DNA of 64,000 nt, from NCBI GenBank assembly GCA_041984235.1, contig JBHIYN010000006.1:124001-188000 (forward strand), in the 5' to 3' direction. This document shows positions 16,214-25,697 of the stretch, one piece after another. Below the pieces are notes generated by a model. The model did not search any database, had not been told where the DNA came from, and saw nothing but the letters and a program-made list of their open reading frames with translations. Every line of letters starts with the position of its first letter. The stretch's first letter is position 1. The DNA is from JBHIYN01 sp041984235 (GTDB lineage: Bacteria; Pseudomonadota; Gammaproteobacteria; Ga0077536). Both the position numbers and the translations under genes were made by a program.

Positions 16214-17857
16214 CTAGGCGGCCACCGGCTCGTCCGCCTGCTCGCCCGGCTCCGGCAGCTCGTACTCGCGCAGGCGGGTCGCGATCTTGACGCTCTGCTC
16301 GGCGACACGCAGCGCACCGCGCAGGCCGTCCAGCGCCGCGTTGAGATGACTCACCGGCAGCACGTCGTCACTCGCCGCTTCCAGCAAGGCCGACTTCAGG
16401 TCGTGCCATTGCCGCCGCAGGCCGTCGTACTCGGACTTCGCCGCGGCCGGGTCGAAGGCGATATTGGCGGCATCGGCGTGGCCGAGCACGCTGCGCACGT
16501 CGTCGAGGAAAGCACGCACGTCGTCGCTCACGTGGCCGCGCTGGATGCGCTCCACGTCGGCGGAACGCAGTGCGAACTCCTGTGCCGCGGCGGCCACCTC
16601 CTCGATGTACGCATTGATGCGCAGCGCGTTGGGGACCCGGCGCGACAGGGCCTCTGACAGGCGCTCGCGGCCCAGCCTGCCGACGAAGCCCTCCACCGCG
16701 CGACACAAGCCCACCAGCGCCTGGCGCTGTGCCTCGAGCTCGGCCACGTGCGGTCGTTCGCGGCCCAGCGCCGCGCGCGCATGCTCGCGGCCGATCGCCG
16801 CCATCCGCGCGAGCTCCAGCTTGAGCGCCTCGATACCCAGCGCCGGGGACACCAGCACGTTGTCGTCGAGGTGCACCGGGCGGCCGAGGGTCTCGGCCGC
16901 GGTGGTGAAGCGCGCGCGCAGAAACGCGGCCAGCCGGTCGGTCAGGGGCCACATGATGACGACCCCGAGCAGGTTGAAAATGCTGTGGAACAGCGCCAGC
17001 GTGACCGCCGGCAGATCGGCCAGGTGCAGGACCGAGCCGGTCAGGCGCACCGCCGCCAGCAGCATCGGCAGCAGGAGCAGGGCGACGACACCGGTGACGA
17101 AGTTGAAGACCACGTGCGCGGCCGCCACGCGCCTGGCATTCGGGGTCGCGCCGATCACGGCGAAGGCAGCGGTCGAGGTAGTACCGACGTTGGCGCCGAT
17201 GACCATCGCCGCGGCCGCATCCAGCGCGAGCACCCCGCCGGTCGCCGCGGTCAGCGTGATCGCGATCGCGGCGCTGGATGACTGGGTCAGCAGGGTCATC
17301 AGGAAACCGAAGCCGAAGTAGAGCAGCAGGCCGACGCCGGAATCCGGCGACATGCGGGCCAGGTCCAGGTCGCCGGCAAAGACCTCGAAGGCCTCGCGCA
17401 GCACGTCGATGCCGATGAAGAACAGGCCGAAGCCGGCCAGCGCTTCACCGCAGGCGCCCAGCCGCGTGGTCGCGCCGAGCAGGCGCGCACCCATGCCGAG
17501 ACCGATCATGGGCAAGGCGAAAGCCTCGACCTTGAGCTTGAAGCCGACCACCGCCACCAGCCAGCCGGTCATGGTGGTGCCGATGTTCGCCCCGTAGACG
17601 ATGCCGAGCGCCTGCGCGAGGTTGAGCAGGCCGGCGTTGACGAAGCCGATGGTGGCCACCGTGACGGCACTGGAGCTTTGTACCACCGCGGTCACCGCGA
17701 CGCCCGAGGCGACGCCGCGCAGCCGGGTGCGGGTCGAGCGCGCGAGGATGTCACGTAGCGCATCGCCGGCGGCGAGCTTGAGCCCGTCGGTGATCATCGA
17801 CACCGCCAGCAGGAACAGGCCAAGGCCGCCCAGCAACATGCCGACCGTCGCGATCAT
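16214..17857 (-). CDS. Na/Pi cotransporter family protein
   Basis: 547 residues. The N-terminal two thirds are hydrophobic with the paired family repeats GVAVTAVVQSSSAVTVATIGFVNAG and FLMTLLTQSSSAAIAITLT, whose QSSS motifs form the sodium/phosphate site, and GANIGTT / GANVGTT partners. The last ~200 residues are a PhoU-like helical domain. The family covers NptA-type sodium-phosphate symporters and YjbB-type phosphate exporters; the PhoU-like tail matches YjbB. Convergent with the VOC gene and divergent from hmgA; no pho box was identified. Confidence 0.9.
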   Translation of the reverse strand: MIATVGMLLGGLGLFLLAVSMITDGLKLAAGDALRDILARSTRTRLRGVASGVAVTAVVQSSSAVTVATIGFVNAGLLNLAQALGIVYGANIGTTMTGWLVAVVGFKLKVEAFALPMIGLGMGARLLGATTRLGACGEALAGFGLFFIGIDVLREAFEVFAGDLDLARMSPDSGVGLLLYFGFGFLMTLLTQSSSAAIAITLTAATGGVLALDAAAAMVIGANVGTTSTAAFAVIGATPNARRVAAAHVVFNFVTGVVALLLLPMLLAAVRLTGSVLHLADLPAVTLALFHSIFNLLGVVIMWPLTDRLAAFLRARFTTAAETLGRPVHLDDNVLVSPALGIEALKLELARMAAIGREHARAALGRERPHVAELEAQRQALVGLCRAVEGFVGRLGRERLSEALSRRVPNALRINAYIEEVAAAAQEFALRSADVERIQRGHVSDDVRAFLDDVRSVLGHADAANIAFDPAAAKSEYDGLRRQWHDLKSALLEAASDDVLPVSHLNAALDGLRGALRVAEQSVKIATRLREYELPEPGEQADEPVAA

Positions 17858-17995
17858 GGTTTCAATTCACCGTTCGAGCAGGACACCGAATGCGATCCAT
17901 CCATGATACCGCCACGCCGCACGCGATCGGCAAGGGTGCGCCACGAGTTCCTATAATGGCGCCCTGCACCCCCGGGTGACGATCGGAGCAACGCC

Positions 17996-19291
17996 ATGAA
18001 CCATTCCGGCTACCTCACCGGTTTCGGCAACGAGTTCGAAAGCGAGGCCGTGGCCGGCGCCCTGCCCCGCGGCAGGTTCTCACCGCAACGCGCGCCGTTC
18101 GGGCTCTATGCCGAGAAGTTCAGCAACACCGCCTTCACCGCGCCCGCCGCCGTCAATCGGCGCACCTGGTTCTACCGCATCCGGCCCGCGGTGACCCAGG
18201 GCGCCTTCGAGCCGCTGCCCGCGCCGTCCCTGGGCACCGCCCCGCTCGACGGCGCGCACACGCCGCCCAACCCGCTGCGCTGGGATCCGCCGCCGCTCGG
18301 AGACCGGGACCTCGACTTCGTCGACAGCCTGGTGACGGTGGTGGCCAGCGGTGACTGCCGCCTGCACACCGGCATGGCCGCGCACCTCTATGCGGCGCGG
18401 CGTGGCATGCCGCAGCGCTGCTTGGTCGACGCCGACGGCGAGATGCTGCTGGTGCCGCAGGCCGGCACGCTCACGGTGCGCACCGAGTGCGGCGTACTCT
18501 CGGCCGAGCCGGGCTATATCGTGGTCATCCCGCGCGGTATGAAGTTCGCCGTCGATCCCCCGGACGAAGGCGCGCGCGGCTACGTCTGCGAGAACTACGG
18601 CGCCCACTTTCGGTTGCCGGAGCGCGGCCCGGTCGGCTCCGACGGCTTCGCCAACGCGCGCGACTTCGAGACACCGCGGGCTGCTTTCGTCGATCGCGAC
18701 GGCGATTACGAAATCGTCTGCAAGCTCGGGGGCAAGCTCTATCGCGCACCGATCGACCACGACCCGTTCGACGTCGTGGCCTGGACCGGCAACGCGGTGC
18801 CGTGCCGCTACGACCTGCGCCGCTTCAACGTCATCGGCAGCATCAGCTACGACCATCCCGACCCGTCCATCTTCACCGTGCTGACCGCCCCTTCGGACAC
18901 CCCCGGGGTGGCCAACGTCGACTTCGTGATCTTCCCCCCGCGCTGGCTGGTGCAGGAAGACACCTTCCGCCCGCCGTGGTATCACCGCAACGTGATGAGC
19001 GAGTTCATGGGCCTGGTCTACGGCCAGTATGACGCCAAGAAGTCCGGCTTCGTGCCCGGCGGCATGAGCCTGCACAATGCCCTGGTCCCACACGGCCCCG
19101 ACCGCGAGGTATTCGCCGCGGCCAGCACGGCGGAGCTGGGCCCGGTGCGCCTCGACGACACCCTGGCTTTCATGTTCGAGACGCGTTACCCGCTCGCGGT
19201 CAGTCAATGGGCGCTGGAATCGCCGGCCCTGCAACGCAACTACCGGGACTGCTGGGCCGGCCTGGCCCGGCATTTCCGGCCGCCGGCCTGA
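17996..19291 (+). CDS. hmgA: Homogentisate 1,2-dioxygenase
   Basis: 431 residues, full family length. Begins GYLTGFGNEFESEAVAGALPRG, the hallmark of HmgA. Iron ligands can be placed by spacing to the human enzyme (H335, E341, H371): here H330, E336 and H366, in YHRNVMSEFMG and PHGPD; H360 in GGMSLHNA is the conserved second-shell His. It opens the aromatic ring of homogentisate to maleylacetoacetate, the central step of tyrosine and phenylalanine breakdown. A fumarylacetoacetase-like gene lies 5 kb downstream on the other strand; no maleylacetoacetate isomerase was found in between. Confidence 0.96.
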   Translation: MNHSGYLTGFGNEFESEAVAGALPRGRFSPQRAPFGLYAEKFSNTAFTAPAAVNRRTWFYRIRPAVTQGAFEPLPAPSLGTAPLDGAHTPPNPLRWDPPPLGDRDLDFVDSLVTVVASGDCRLHTGMAAHLYAARRGMPQRCLVDADGEMLLVPQAGTLTVRTECGVLSAEPGYIVVIPRGMKFAVDPPDEGARGYVCENYGAHFRLPERGPVGSDGFANARDFETPRAAFVDRDGDYEIVCKLGGKLYRAPIDHDPFDVVAWTGNAVPCRYDLRRFNVIGSISYDHPDPSIFTVLTAPSDTPGVANVDFVIFPPRWLVQEDTFRPPWYHRNVMSEFMGLVYGQYDAKKSGFVPGGMSLHNALVPHGPDREVFAAASTAELGPVRLDDTLAFMFETRYPLAVSQWALESPALQRNYRDCWAGLARHFRPPA

Positions 19292-19349
19292 ACACTCGTC
19301 AAGGCCCCGCCACGGCGATTACCATGGACGCCGGGATAGGGAGCAATTC

Positions 19350-22106
19350 ATGATTCAGCGCCTGTTGGCCGCCGGCCCGCGCGGCCGCCTGCTTGCGTTC
19401 GCGGCGCTCGTCACCGTCAGCATGGCGGCAGGGGTCGCCCTTCCCCGACTCACCATCGACCGCAGCGACGATCGCCTCATCGGCACCGACGATCCCGGCT
19501 GGGCGGCGTTCATGCGCATGCAGGAGCAGTTCGGCGCCGAGCAGTCGGTGATCATCTACCTGCGCGCCCGCGACCTGTGGACGCAGGAGCGGCTGCACCA
19601 GCTCCAGCAGCTCACTTTCGCTCTCGAGGACACGCCTGAGATCACCGGCGTCAGCAGCCTGCTCTCGGCAACCAACATCCGCGACAAGGGCGAGTACGTC
19701 GATGCCGGCCCGCTGGCGACCATCATCCCCCGTTCCGACGACAAGATTGCCGAGCTGCGGGACGACGCCCAGTACAGCCCGATCATGCGGCGCAATTTCA
19801 TCTCCGCCGACGGCCTCGCGACGGCCATCAACCTGAGCTACGCCAGCCGCCCCGACGATCCGGACTTCGAGCTCGTGATCCACGACATCATCGAGCGTCA
19901 CCTGGAACCGCTGCGGGACGATTTCGACGCCATCTTCCAGCTCGGCAGACCACGCCTCAACGTCGAGATCGACCGCGGTCTGTCGCGCGATCTACGCAAC
20001 CTGGTGCCGCTGTCGCTGGCCGTGCTGGTACTGGTCATCACCGTCTTCCTGCGCTCGCTGCGGGTGGTTCCCATCCCGCTGATCACCTCCGCGATCAGCA
20101 TCCTGTGGACGTTCGGGTTCATGGCGGCCTGCGGCATTCCGATCACCCTGCTGACGGCCATGATCCCGGCGCTCGTCATCGTGATCGGCTCAGTCGAGGA
20201 CGTGCACCTGGTCGCCTCCTACCTCGAGGGCCTGGACGGCGACGGCGACGACCTCAAACGCCGCGCCGTAAAGCACATGGCGCGCCACGTCGGCCTGCCG
20301 GTGCTGATTACCTCGCTGACCACCGCGGTCGGCTTCGCCGCCAACGTCATCACCGAGATCCCGCTCATCTTCGAGTTCGCCGTCGCCAGCGCTTTCGCCA
20401 TGGTCGCCAACATGGCGGTCACCATCCTCGCCGTGCCGCTGCTGCTGCACGCCATCGGACCGCGGCGCAGCAGCCTGGCCCGCCAGGCGGGCATGCCGCG
20501 TGGCTTCATCGGCCTGGTCGTGCGCGCCGTCGAGTACGCCGGCGAGCGTGCCCCGGTGGTGGTCATCACCGCGACCGTCGTCCTGCTCGCCTGGTTCGGC
20601 TCCAAAGCCTTCGACATCTACGTCAACAACGACCCGCTGTCCTACTTTCCGCCCGACCATGCGTTCGTTCGCGACGCGCATACGGTGCACGAGGAGCTCG
20701 CCGGCCTGCAGGTTTTCAGCGTTACGCTGACCGCCGCCGACAAGGACTACTTCCGCACTCCCGGCGGGCTGAAAAAGATTGCAGCGGTACAGTCGCTGCT
20801 CGACAACCAGCGCCTCTATGACAAGACGCTGTCCCTGTCGACCCTGATCGCGCTGATGCACCAGGAGTTCAACGCCGGCAACCCGCGCTTCTTCCGCGTC
20901 CCCGACGCGGCCGAGGACGTCGACCTCTACCTGTCCACGCTGACGCGCGGCGATCTCGAACCGTTCGTGACCGAGGACTTCCGCACCGCGCGCATCTCCG
21001 TGCGCCACAACGTCAGTGACTCGGTGCGCCTGAACGCGGCCGTCGACGAGCTCAACGAGGTGCTGCCGACCGTGGTCGGGGAAGACATCGCGATTGCCTT
21101 CACCGGCAAGAACCTCATGGTCAATCGCGCCGCGGCCTCACTGATGCAGGGCCAGGTGTCCTCGCTGGCGCTGATCCTGGCCATCATCTTCGTGCTCTTC
21201 TCGGTACTGTACACGTCGTGGCTGGCCGGCCTGCTGGCGCTGGTTCCCAACCTCATTCCGATTACCCTCAACTTCGGGCTGATGGGTTACCTCGGCGTGC
21301 CGCTCAATCCGGGAACCGCCATGGTCGCTGCAATCGCGATCGGCATCGCCGTCGACGACACCATCCATCTCATGACGCGCTTCGGCACCGAGAGCAAGCG
21401 CCACGTGGACGAGCGCGACGCGGTTCGCGCGACCGTGCGCGGCGAGGCGGTGCCCATCGTCTCGACCTCGCTTGCGCTCGCGCTCGGGTTCGGCGCGCTG
21501 GCGCTGTCCGATTTCAGCATCGTCGCGCAGTTCGGCATGCTCGCCGCCGCGACCATGCTCTACGCCGCCGTCGCGGACCTGCTGGTGACGCCCATCCTGC
21601 TGCAGCACCTGCGCCTGGCCACGGTGTGGGACATCGTCGCGCTGCAGCTCGACCGCGAGGTGCTGGTCAACTGCCCGCTGTTCCAGGGCATGTCGCAGTT
21701 CGCCGTCAAGAAGGTGGTGGTACTGTCCAATATCCAGGACTTCGCACCGGGCGAGCTGATCATCAGGCAGGGCAGCGTGTCGCGCGGCATGTACGTCGTG
21801 CTGCAGGGCTACGGCGACGTCAGCATCACGCGGGACGACATCAACCTCAACATCGACGAGATCGGGCCCGGCGACATCGTCGGCGAGATCGGCTTCTCCG
21901 GCCAGGGCGTGGAGCGCACCGCCACGGTGACCGCGCGCGAACCCATGACCGTGGTGCGCCTGGACGCCGACAGCGCACAGAAAGGGCTGCGTTTCTACCC
22001 GCGCATCGCGGCCCAGCTCCACCGCAACATCAGCAACATCCTCGGCGCACGCCTGCTCGAATCCCACCAGCGCCTGATGGACTCGGTGCGCATGAACTTC
22101 GAGTAG
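19350..22106 (+). CDS. RND/MMPL exporter fused to a cyclic-nucleotide-binding domain
   Basis: 918 residues from the ATG at 19350 (AGGGAGC upstream). Two halves each with a large periplasmic loop and a sterol-sensing-type bundle: GSVEDVHLVASYLEG and GIAVDDTIHLMTRFG are the two matching helix-4 motifs of the MMPL/HpnN-like RND family that moves hydrophobic molecules (hopanoids, lipids, steroids). From about residue 772 (base 21663) a CRP-type cyclic-nucleotide-binding domain follows, with the phosphate-binding cassette intact: G845-E846 and R856-T-A in GDIVGEIGFSGQGVERTATV. No DNA-binding helix follows, so the domain probably gates transport directly. Downstream of hmgA by 58 bases and 92 bases before a PilZ gene. 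Confidence 0.9.
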   Translation: MIQRLLAAGPRGRLLAFAALVTVSMAAGVALPRLTIDRSDDRLIGTDDPGWAAFMRMQEQFGAEQSVIIYLRARDLWTQERLHQLQQLTFALEDTPEITGVSSLLSATNIRDKGEYVDAGPLATIIPRSDDKIAELRDDAQYSPIMRRNFISADGLATAINLSYASRPDDPDFELVIHDIIERHLEPLRDDFDAIFQLGRPRLNVEIDRGLSRDLRNLVPLSLAVLVLVITVFLRSLRVVPIPLITSAISILWTFGFMAACGIPITLLTAMIPALVIVIGSVEDVHLVASYLEGLDGDGDDLKRRAVKHMARHVGLPVLITSLTTAVGFAANVITEIPLIFEFAVASAFAMVANMAVTILAVPLLLHAIGPRRSSLARQAGMPRGFIGLVVRAVEYAGERAPVVVITATVVLLAWFGSKAFDIYVNNDPLSYFPPDHAFVRDAHTVHEELAGLQVFSVTLTAADKDYFRTPGGLKKIAAVQSLLDNQRLYDKTLSLSTLIALMHQEFNAGNPRFFRVPDAAEDVDLYLSTLTRGDLEPFVTEDFRTARISVRHNVSDSVRLNAAVDELNEVLPTVVGEDIAIAFTGKNLMVNRAAASLMQGQVSSLALILAIIFVLFSVLYTSWLAGLLALVPNLIPITLNFGLMGYLGVPLNPGTAMVAAIAIGIAVDDTIHLMTRFGTESKRHVDERDAVRATVRGEAVPIVSTSLALALGFGALALSDFSIVAQFGMLAAATMLYAAVADLLVTPILLQHLRLATVWDIVALQLDREVLVNCPLFQGMSQFAVKKVVVLSNIQDFAPGELIIRQGSVSRGMYVVLQGYGDVSITRDDINLNIDEIGPGDIVGEIGFSGQGVERTATVTAREPMTVVRLDADSAQKGLRFYPRIAAQLHRNISNILGARLLESHQRLMDSVRMNFE

Positions 22107-22198
22107 CCGGAAAGCGCCTTCCCGCCCACCATTCAACGAATTTTCACAAATCCCGCCCGGCCGATTTGGTACAGTGCGCGGCGGTAGGGAGTTCGAGC

Positions 22199-22843
22199 AT
22201 GGCACAAGACGATCACGACGACCGGAGGCAGGCGTACCGCTGCGAGCCGTCACAACTGATGGCGCCGGTACTCAGCATCATTCACAACGGGCGGCGGCTG
22301 CAGGCCGAGCGCGTGATCGACGTCACCCTGCGCGGTGCGCGGGTCGAGTTCGCAAGCGCCGCGGGAGCGGCCATCACCTCCGGTGCCGCCATCACCGTGA
22401 CCCTGATGGCGCCCGGCCTGGACGGCTGCGCCGACGTTGCCGCGCGCGTCGTGTTCAGCGCCTCGCGCGGACAACGCCACGTGGTGGCCATGGTCTTCGT
22501 CGATGAGCCCGACGTCGCCGACCGCTGCGACAGCGCCTTCTTCAGCGTCTTCAACCGGCGCAGCACGCAACGCAGCGACGGCGTCACGGCGATCAGCGCC
22601 ATGCTCCTGCCGGGAGACGACCAGCCGGCGGAGCCGATCGAACTCAAGGTCATCAACCATTCCTCGGGCGGCATCGGCTTCCTCGTCGACGCCGCGCTCG
22701 ACGAACTGATCCGTGGGCGTGATGCACTGGACATCGCGGTGCATAGCGACGACGCCGGTGAACCGCGACATCGCACCGCGCGCGTGCTGCACCGGGCGAC
22801 CAACGCCAACGCCATCTATTACGGCTGCATGTACGCCGCCTGA
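22199..22843 (+). CDS. Tandem PilZ-domain protein
   Basis: 214 soluble residues built of two PilZ-like halves. First: R10-x3-R14 (RRQAYR) and D41-x-T-x2-G46 (DVTLRGARV). Second: R121-x3-R125 (RRSTQR) and N153-x-S155-x2-G158 (NHSSGGIGF). RxxxR and (D/N)xSxxG are the c-di-GMP contacts of PilZ; the first half has Thr for Ser, the second is canonical. Such proteins are c-di-GMP effectors in motility, adhesion and exopolysaccharide control. AGGGAG precedes the ATG. It may respond to surface life together with the Tad pilus operon of this window, though nothing in the sequence ties them directly. Confidence 0.85.
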   Translation: MAQDDHDDRRQAYRCEPSQLMAPVLSIIHNGRRLQAERVIDVTLRGARVEFASAAGAAITSGAAITVTLMAPGLDGCADVAARVVFSASRGQRHVVAMVFVDEPDVADRCDSAFFSVFNRRSTQRSDGVTAISAMLLPGDDQPAEPIELKVINHSSGGIGFLVDAALDELIRGRDALDIAVHSDDAGEPRHRTARVLHRATNANAIYYGCMYAA

Positions 22844-22918
22844 CGCGCACCGCACGGTGAGCAGCGGCCGATGTTGTGATACAACGGCGGCACGCTGAGT
22901 CGTTACGAGGTGTCGTCC

Positions 22919-23722
22919 ATGTCGGCAGCGAAGCGCGGCCACCTGCTGGCCGCAGCCCTGGTGCTGGTCGCATTCTGCGTGCGAGGCGAACCGCCGCCCG
23001 GGACCTACGTCACGCTCAACGGTGTCAAGCTCTGGTACGCGGAGTACGGCAGCGGAGAACCGCTGCTGCTGCTGCACGGCGGCCTCGGCCACAGCGGCGC
23101 CTGGCACAAGCAGGTTCCGCAGTTCGCGCGTCATTTCCGGGTCATCACCCTGGACAGTCGCGGGCACGGCCGCTCGGGCTTCGATGACACGCCCATCGGC
23201 TATGCCCTGATGGCGCGCGACGTGCTCGCCCTGCTCGATCATCTGGGCATCGCCGCGGCACACGTCGTCGGCTGGAGCGACGGCGGCAACATCGGTCTCG
23301 AGCTCGCCATCCATCATTCACAACGGGTACGGCGCATCGTCGCCTTCGGCGCCAATTTTCATCCCGACGGGGTGCGCAAGGACATCGGCGAGAACGCGCG
23401 CTTCAATGCCTTCATCGCCGACGCCGCCGAGCAGTACCAGGTGCTCTCGCCCGCGCCGCAGCGCTGGCAGGAATTCCTCGACAACATCGGTCACATGTGG
23501 GCGACGCAGCCGGACTACAGCGCGGCCGATCTCGGCAGCATCACGAGCCCGGTCCTGGTGCTCGGTGGCAGCACCGAGGAGGCCATCTACGTCGAGCACA
23601 TCGAACGCACCGCCGCGCTGATCCCGGGTGCGCGGCTGGTGGTAATGCCGGGCACCGGGCACTTTGCCCTGTGGGAGCAGCCGGAGGCGTTCAACCGCAT
23701 CGTCCTCGACTTCCTGCAATGA
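22919..23722 (+). CDS. Secreted alpha/beta hydrolase
   Basis: 267 residues from the ATG at 22919 (GAGG upstream; a GTG nine bases earlier is possible). Signal peptide MSAAKRGHLLAAALVLVAF, then an alpha/beta hydrolase core: oxyanion HGGLGHSG, nucleophile Ser in GWSDGGNIG (unusual Trp-Ser-Asp), GSTEE strand and catalytic His in PGTGHFALWE. Resembles the 3-oxoadipate enol-lactonase/esterase branch, but the export signal argues against a cytosolic catabolic lactonase. Its stop overlaps the next gene (ATGA at 23719), so the pair is coupled. Confidence 0.85.
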   Translation: MSAAKRGHLLAAALVLVAFCVRGEPPPGTYVTLNGVKLWYAEYGSGEPLLLLHGGLGHSGAWHKQVPQFARHFRVITLDSRGHGRSGFDDTPIGYALMARDVLALLDHLGIAAAHVVGWSDGGNIGLELAIHHSQRVRRIVAFGANFHPDGVRKDIGENARFNAFIADAAEQYQVLSPAPQRWQEFLDNIGHMWATQPDYSAADLGSITSPVLVLGGSTEEAIYVEHIERTAALIPGARLVVMPGTGHFALWEQPEAFNRIVLDFLQ

Positions 23723-24567
23723 ACGCGGGGCCGCGCCTCGCGCTGCTGCACCCGGGTGCGATGGGCGCCAGTGTCGGCGCCTGCGCCCGCGCCGCCGGCT
23801 GCACGGTGAGCTGGTGCGAGGCCGGGCGCGGCGACGCCACGCGGAGGCGCGCACGGGATGCGGGCCTGGTCGCCTGCCCCGATCTCGACACGCTGCTGTC
23901 CGGCGCCGACATCGTGCTCTCGGTGTGCCCGCCGGCGCATGCCCTGGAGGTCGCACGGGCGGTTGCGGCCAGGGCATACCGCGGCCTCTACGTGGACGCC
24001 AATGCGATCGCCCCCGACACCGCCGCGGCCGTCGCGCGTACCGTCGTGGCCGCCGGCGCGAGCTATGTCGACGGCGGCATCATCGGTCCGCCCGCCGGGC
24101 GCGCGGGTAGCACCCGGCTCTACCTGTCGGGGACGCATGCGGCCAGGGTCGTGCCGTGCTTCGCCGGCAGTGCGCTGGAGGCCATCGACCTGGGCGCGGC
24201 ACCCGGCGCCGCCTCGGCCCTGAAAATGGCCTACGCGGCGTGGACCAAGGGCTCCGCGGCGCTGCTGCTGGCCACTGCCGCGATGGCCGAGGCCAGCGGC
24301 ACGCGCGCCGCGCTGGCGGCCGAATGGGCACGCTCGCAGCCCGGCCTGGAGGCGCGCCTGGTGCGTATCGCCGCGGACAACGCGCCCAAGGCCTGGCGCT
24401 TCACGGGAGAAATGGCGGAGATTTCGCGCAGCTTCGCGGCCTGCGGTCTGCCGGCGGATTTTCATCACGCGGCAGGCGCCGTGTATGCCGCTCTTGCCGG
24501 CTTCCGCGACGCGGCCCCGGCGCCGGATGTCGACGCCGTGCTGCGCGCCTTGTTGGAACGAAGCTAA
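23719..24567 (+). CDS. NAD(P)-binding beta-hydroxyacid dehydrogenase-like protein (DUF1932 C-terminus)
   Basis: 282 residues. The N-terminus is a Rossmann fold with LLHPGAMGASVGACARAAG, where the usual GxGxMG reads H-P-G-A-M-G, as in the 3-hydroxyisobutyrate/6-phosphogluconate dehydrogenase-like group. YVDANAIAPDTAAAVA and YVDGGIIGPPAG follow the family pattern (DxxAISP, DGGIIG). The C-terminal helical part (ASALKMAYAAWTKGSAALLLATAAMAEASG) is the DUF1932 domain; the Lys in LKMAYAAWTKG is the likely catalytic base. Substrate unknown. Overlaps the hydrolase start by 4 bases and converges with the fumarylacetoacetase-like gene (4-base overlap of the ends). Confidence 0.82.
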   Translation: MNAGPRLALLHPGAMGASVGACARAAGCTVSWCEAGRGDATRRRARDAGLVACPDLDTLLSGADIVLSVCPPAHALEVARAVAARAYRGLYVDANAIAPDTAAAVARTVVAAGASYVDGGIIGPPAGRAGSTRLYLSGTHAARVVPCFAGSALEAIDLGAAPGAASALKMAYAAWTKGSAALLLATAAMAEASGTRAALAAEWARSQPGLEARLVRIAADNAPKAWRFTGEMAEISRSFAACGLPADFHHAAGAVYAALAGFRDAAPAPDVDAVLRALLERS

Positions 24568-25547
24568 CCGGCGCGCACCACCGTCTGCTCGATGGCGCCG
24601 AAGATCGAACGACCGTCCGCATCGCACATCTCGATGCGTACGCGATCGCCGAAGGTCAGGAACGGGGTGCGCGCCGCACCGTGCGCGAGCTCCTCGTCCA
24701 TGCGCGCCTCGGCGATGCAGCCGTAGCCGGCACCGGGCGCGCGATTGGACACCGTGCCGGCGCCGATCAGCGTGCCGGCGCCGAGGCGCCGGGTACGCGC
24801 CGCGTGGGCGATGAGCGCGGGATAATCGAAGTACATGTCCTCGCCCGCACGCGGCGCGCCCAGCGCCACGCCGTTGACGCTGGAGCGCAGCGGCAGGTCG
24901 AGCCTGCGGCCGTCCCACGCCGCACCGAGCTCGTCCGGCGTGACCGCGAACGGGGACAGGGCGCTGGCCGGCTTGGACTGCAGGAAGCCGAACCCGCGCG
25001 GCACCTCGAAGCGGGTCAGCCCGCGCAGGGTCCAGTCGTTGAGCAGCACGAACAGGCGGATGTGCGCGGCAGCGGCAGCCGCGTCGATGCCCAGCGGCAC
25101 GTCGTCCACGATCACCGCCACCTCCGCCTCGAGGTCGATGCCGAGATTGTCGTCGGTCATGGGGACGTCCTCGTGCGGGGCGAGGAAATGATCCGAAAGT
25201 CCCTGGTACATCAGCGGCTGGCGGTCAAACTCGGCCGGCATCTCGGCACCGCGCGCCTTGCGCGCCTTCTCCATGTGCGACAGGTAGACCGAGCCGTCGA
25301 GGAACTGGTAGCAGCGCGGCAACGGACTGGCCAGCTCGCGCGGCTCGAACTCGAATGCGCCCGCCAGCGAGCCGGCGTCGAGGCGTGCGGCCAGCTCGGC
25401 CAGGCGCGGCGCGGCGTCCGCCCAGTTTTCCAGCGCCCGCTGCAGGGTCGGCGCGACGGCGGCCGCCACCACGGCGCGCGTACCGTCGCGGCTGACGACC
25501 ACCAGCGTGCCGTCGCGGCCTCCGCGCCTCAGGCTGGCGAGCTTCAT
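24564..25547 (-). CDS. Fumarylacetoacetate hydrolase family protein
   Basis: 327 residues, the compact bacterial FAH type. Metal-binding acids are in DLEAEVAVIVDDV (Asp-x-Glu-x-Glu) with an upstream YQGLSDHFLAPHEDV segment and LLNDWTLRG; the C-terminal GTLIGAGTVSNRAPGAG loop is the family signature for the catalytic core. With hmgA 5 kb away on the other strand the most likely job is splitting fumarylacetoacetate to fumarate and acetoacetate, the last step of tyrosine breakdown, but related proteins hydrolyse other 2,4-diketo acids, so the symbol is withheld. Confidence 0.85.
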   Translation of the reverse strand: MKLASLRRGGRDGTLVVVSRDGTRAVVAAAVAPTLQRALENWADAAPRLAELAARLDAGSLAGAFEFEPRELASPLPRCYQFLDGSVYLSHMEKARKARGAEMPAEFDRQPLMYQGLSDHFLAPHEDVPMTDDNLGIDLEAEVAVIVDDVPLGIDAAAAAAHIRLFVLLNDWTLRGLTRFEVPRGFGFLQSKPASALSPFAVTPDELGAAWDGRRLDLPLRSSVNGVALGAPRAGEDMYFDYPALIAHAARTRRLGAGTLIGAGTVSNRAPGAGYGCIAEARMDEELAHGAARTPFLTFGDRVRIEMCDADGRSIFGAIEQTVVRAG

Positions 25548-25697
25548 ACGCGGTCACCGCTGGTGCAGCGGCGCGTTCCGGAATGCGGCATGGTGCAACT
25601 CACGTCTGCAGGGAATGCGGCATCATACCCAAACGGGTCGCGGGTGCCCGTAACGGCCACCCCAGCGAAGGCCCTGCTTCAGGCGTCGGAGTTCGAC

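Noticed and set aside
22143..22175. TTCACA ... TACAGT as a promoter for the PilZ gene
   Set aside because: The spacer is 21 bases, too long for a normal sigma-70 promoter.
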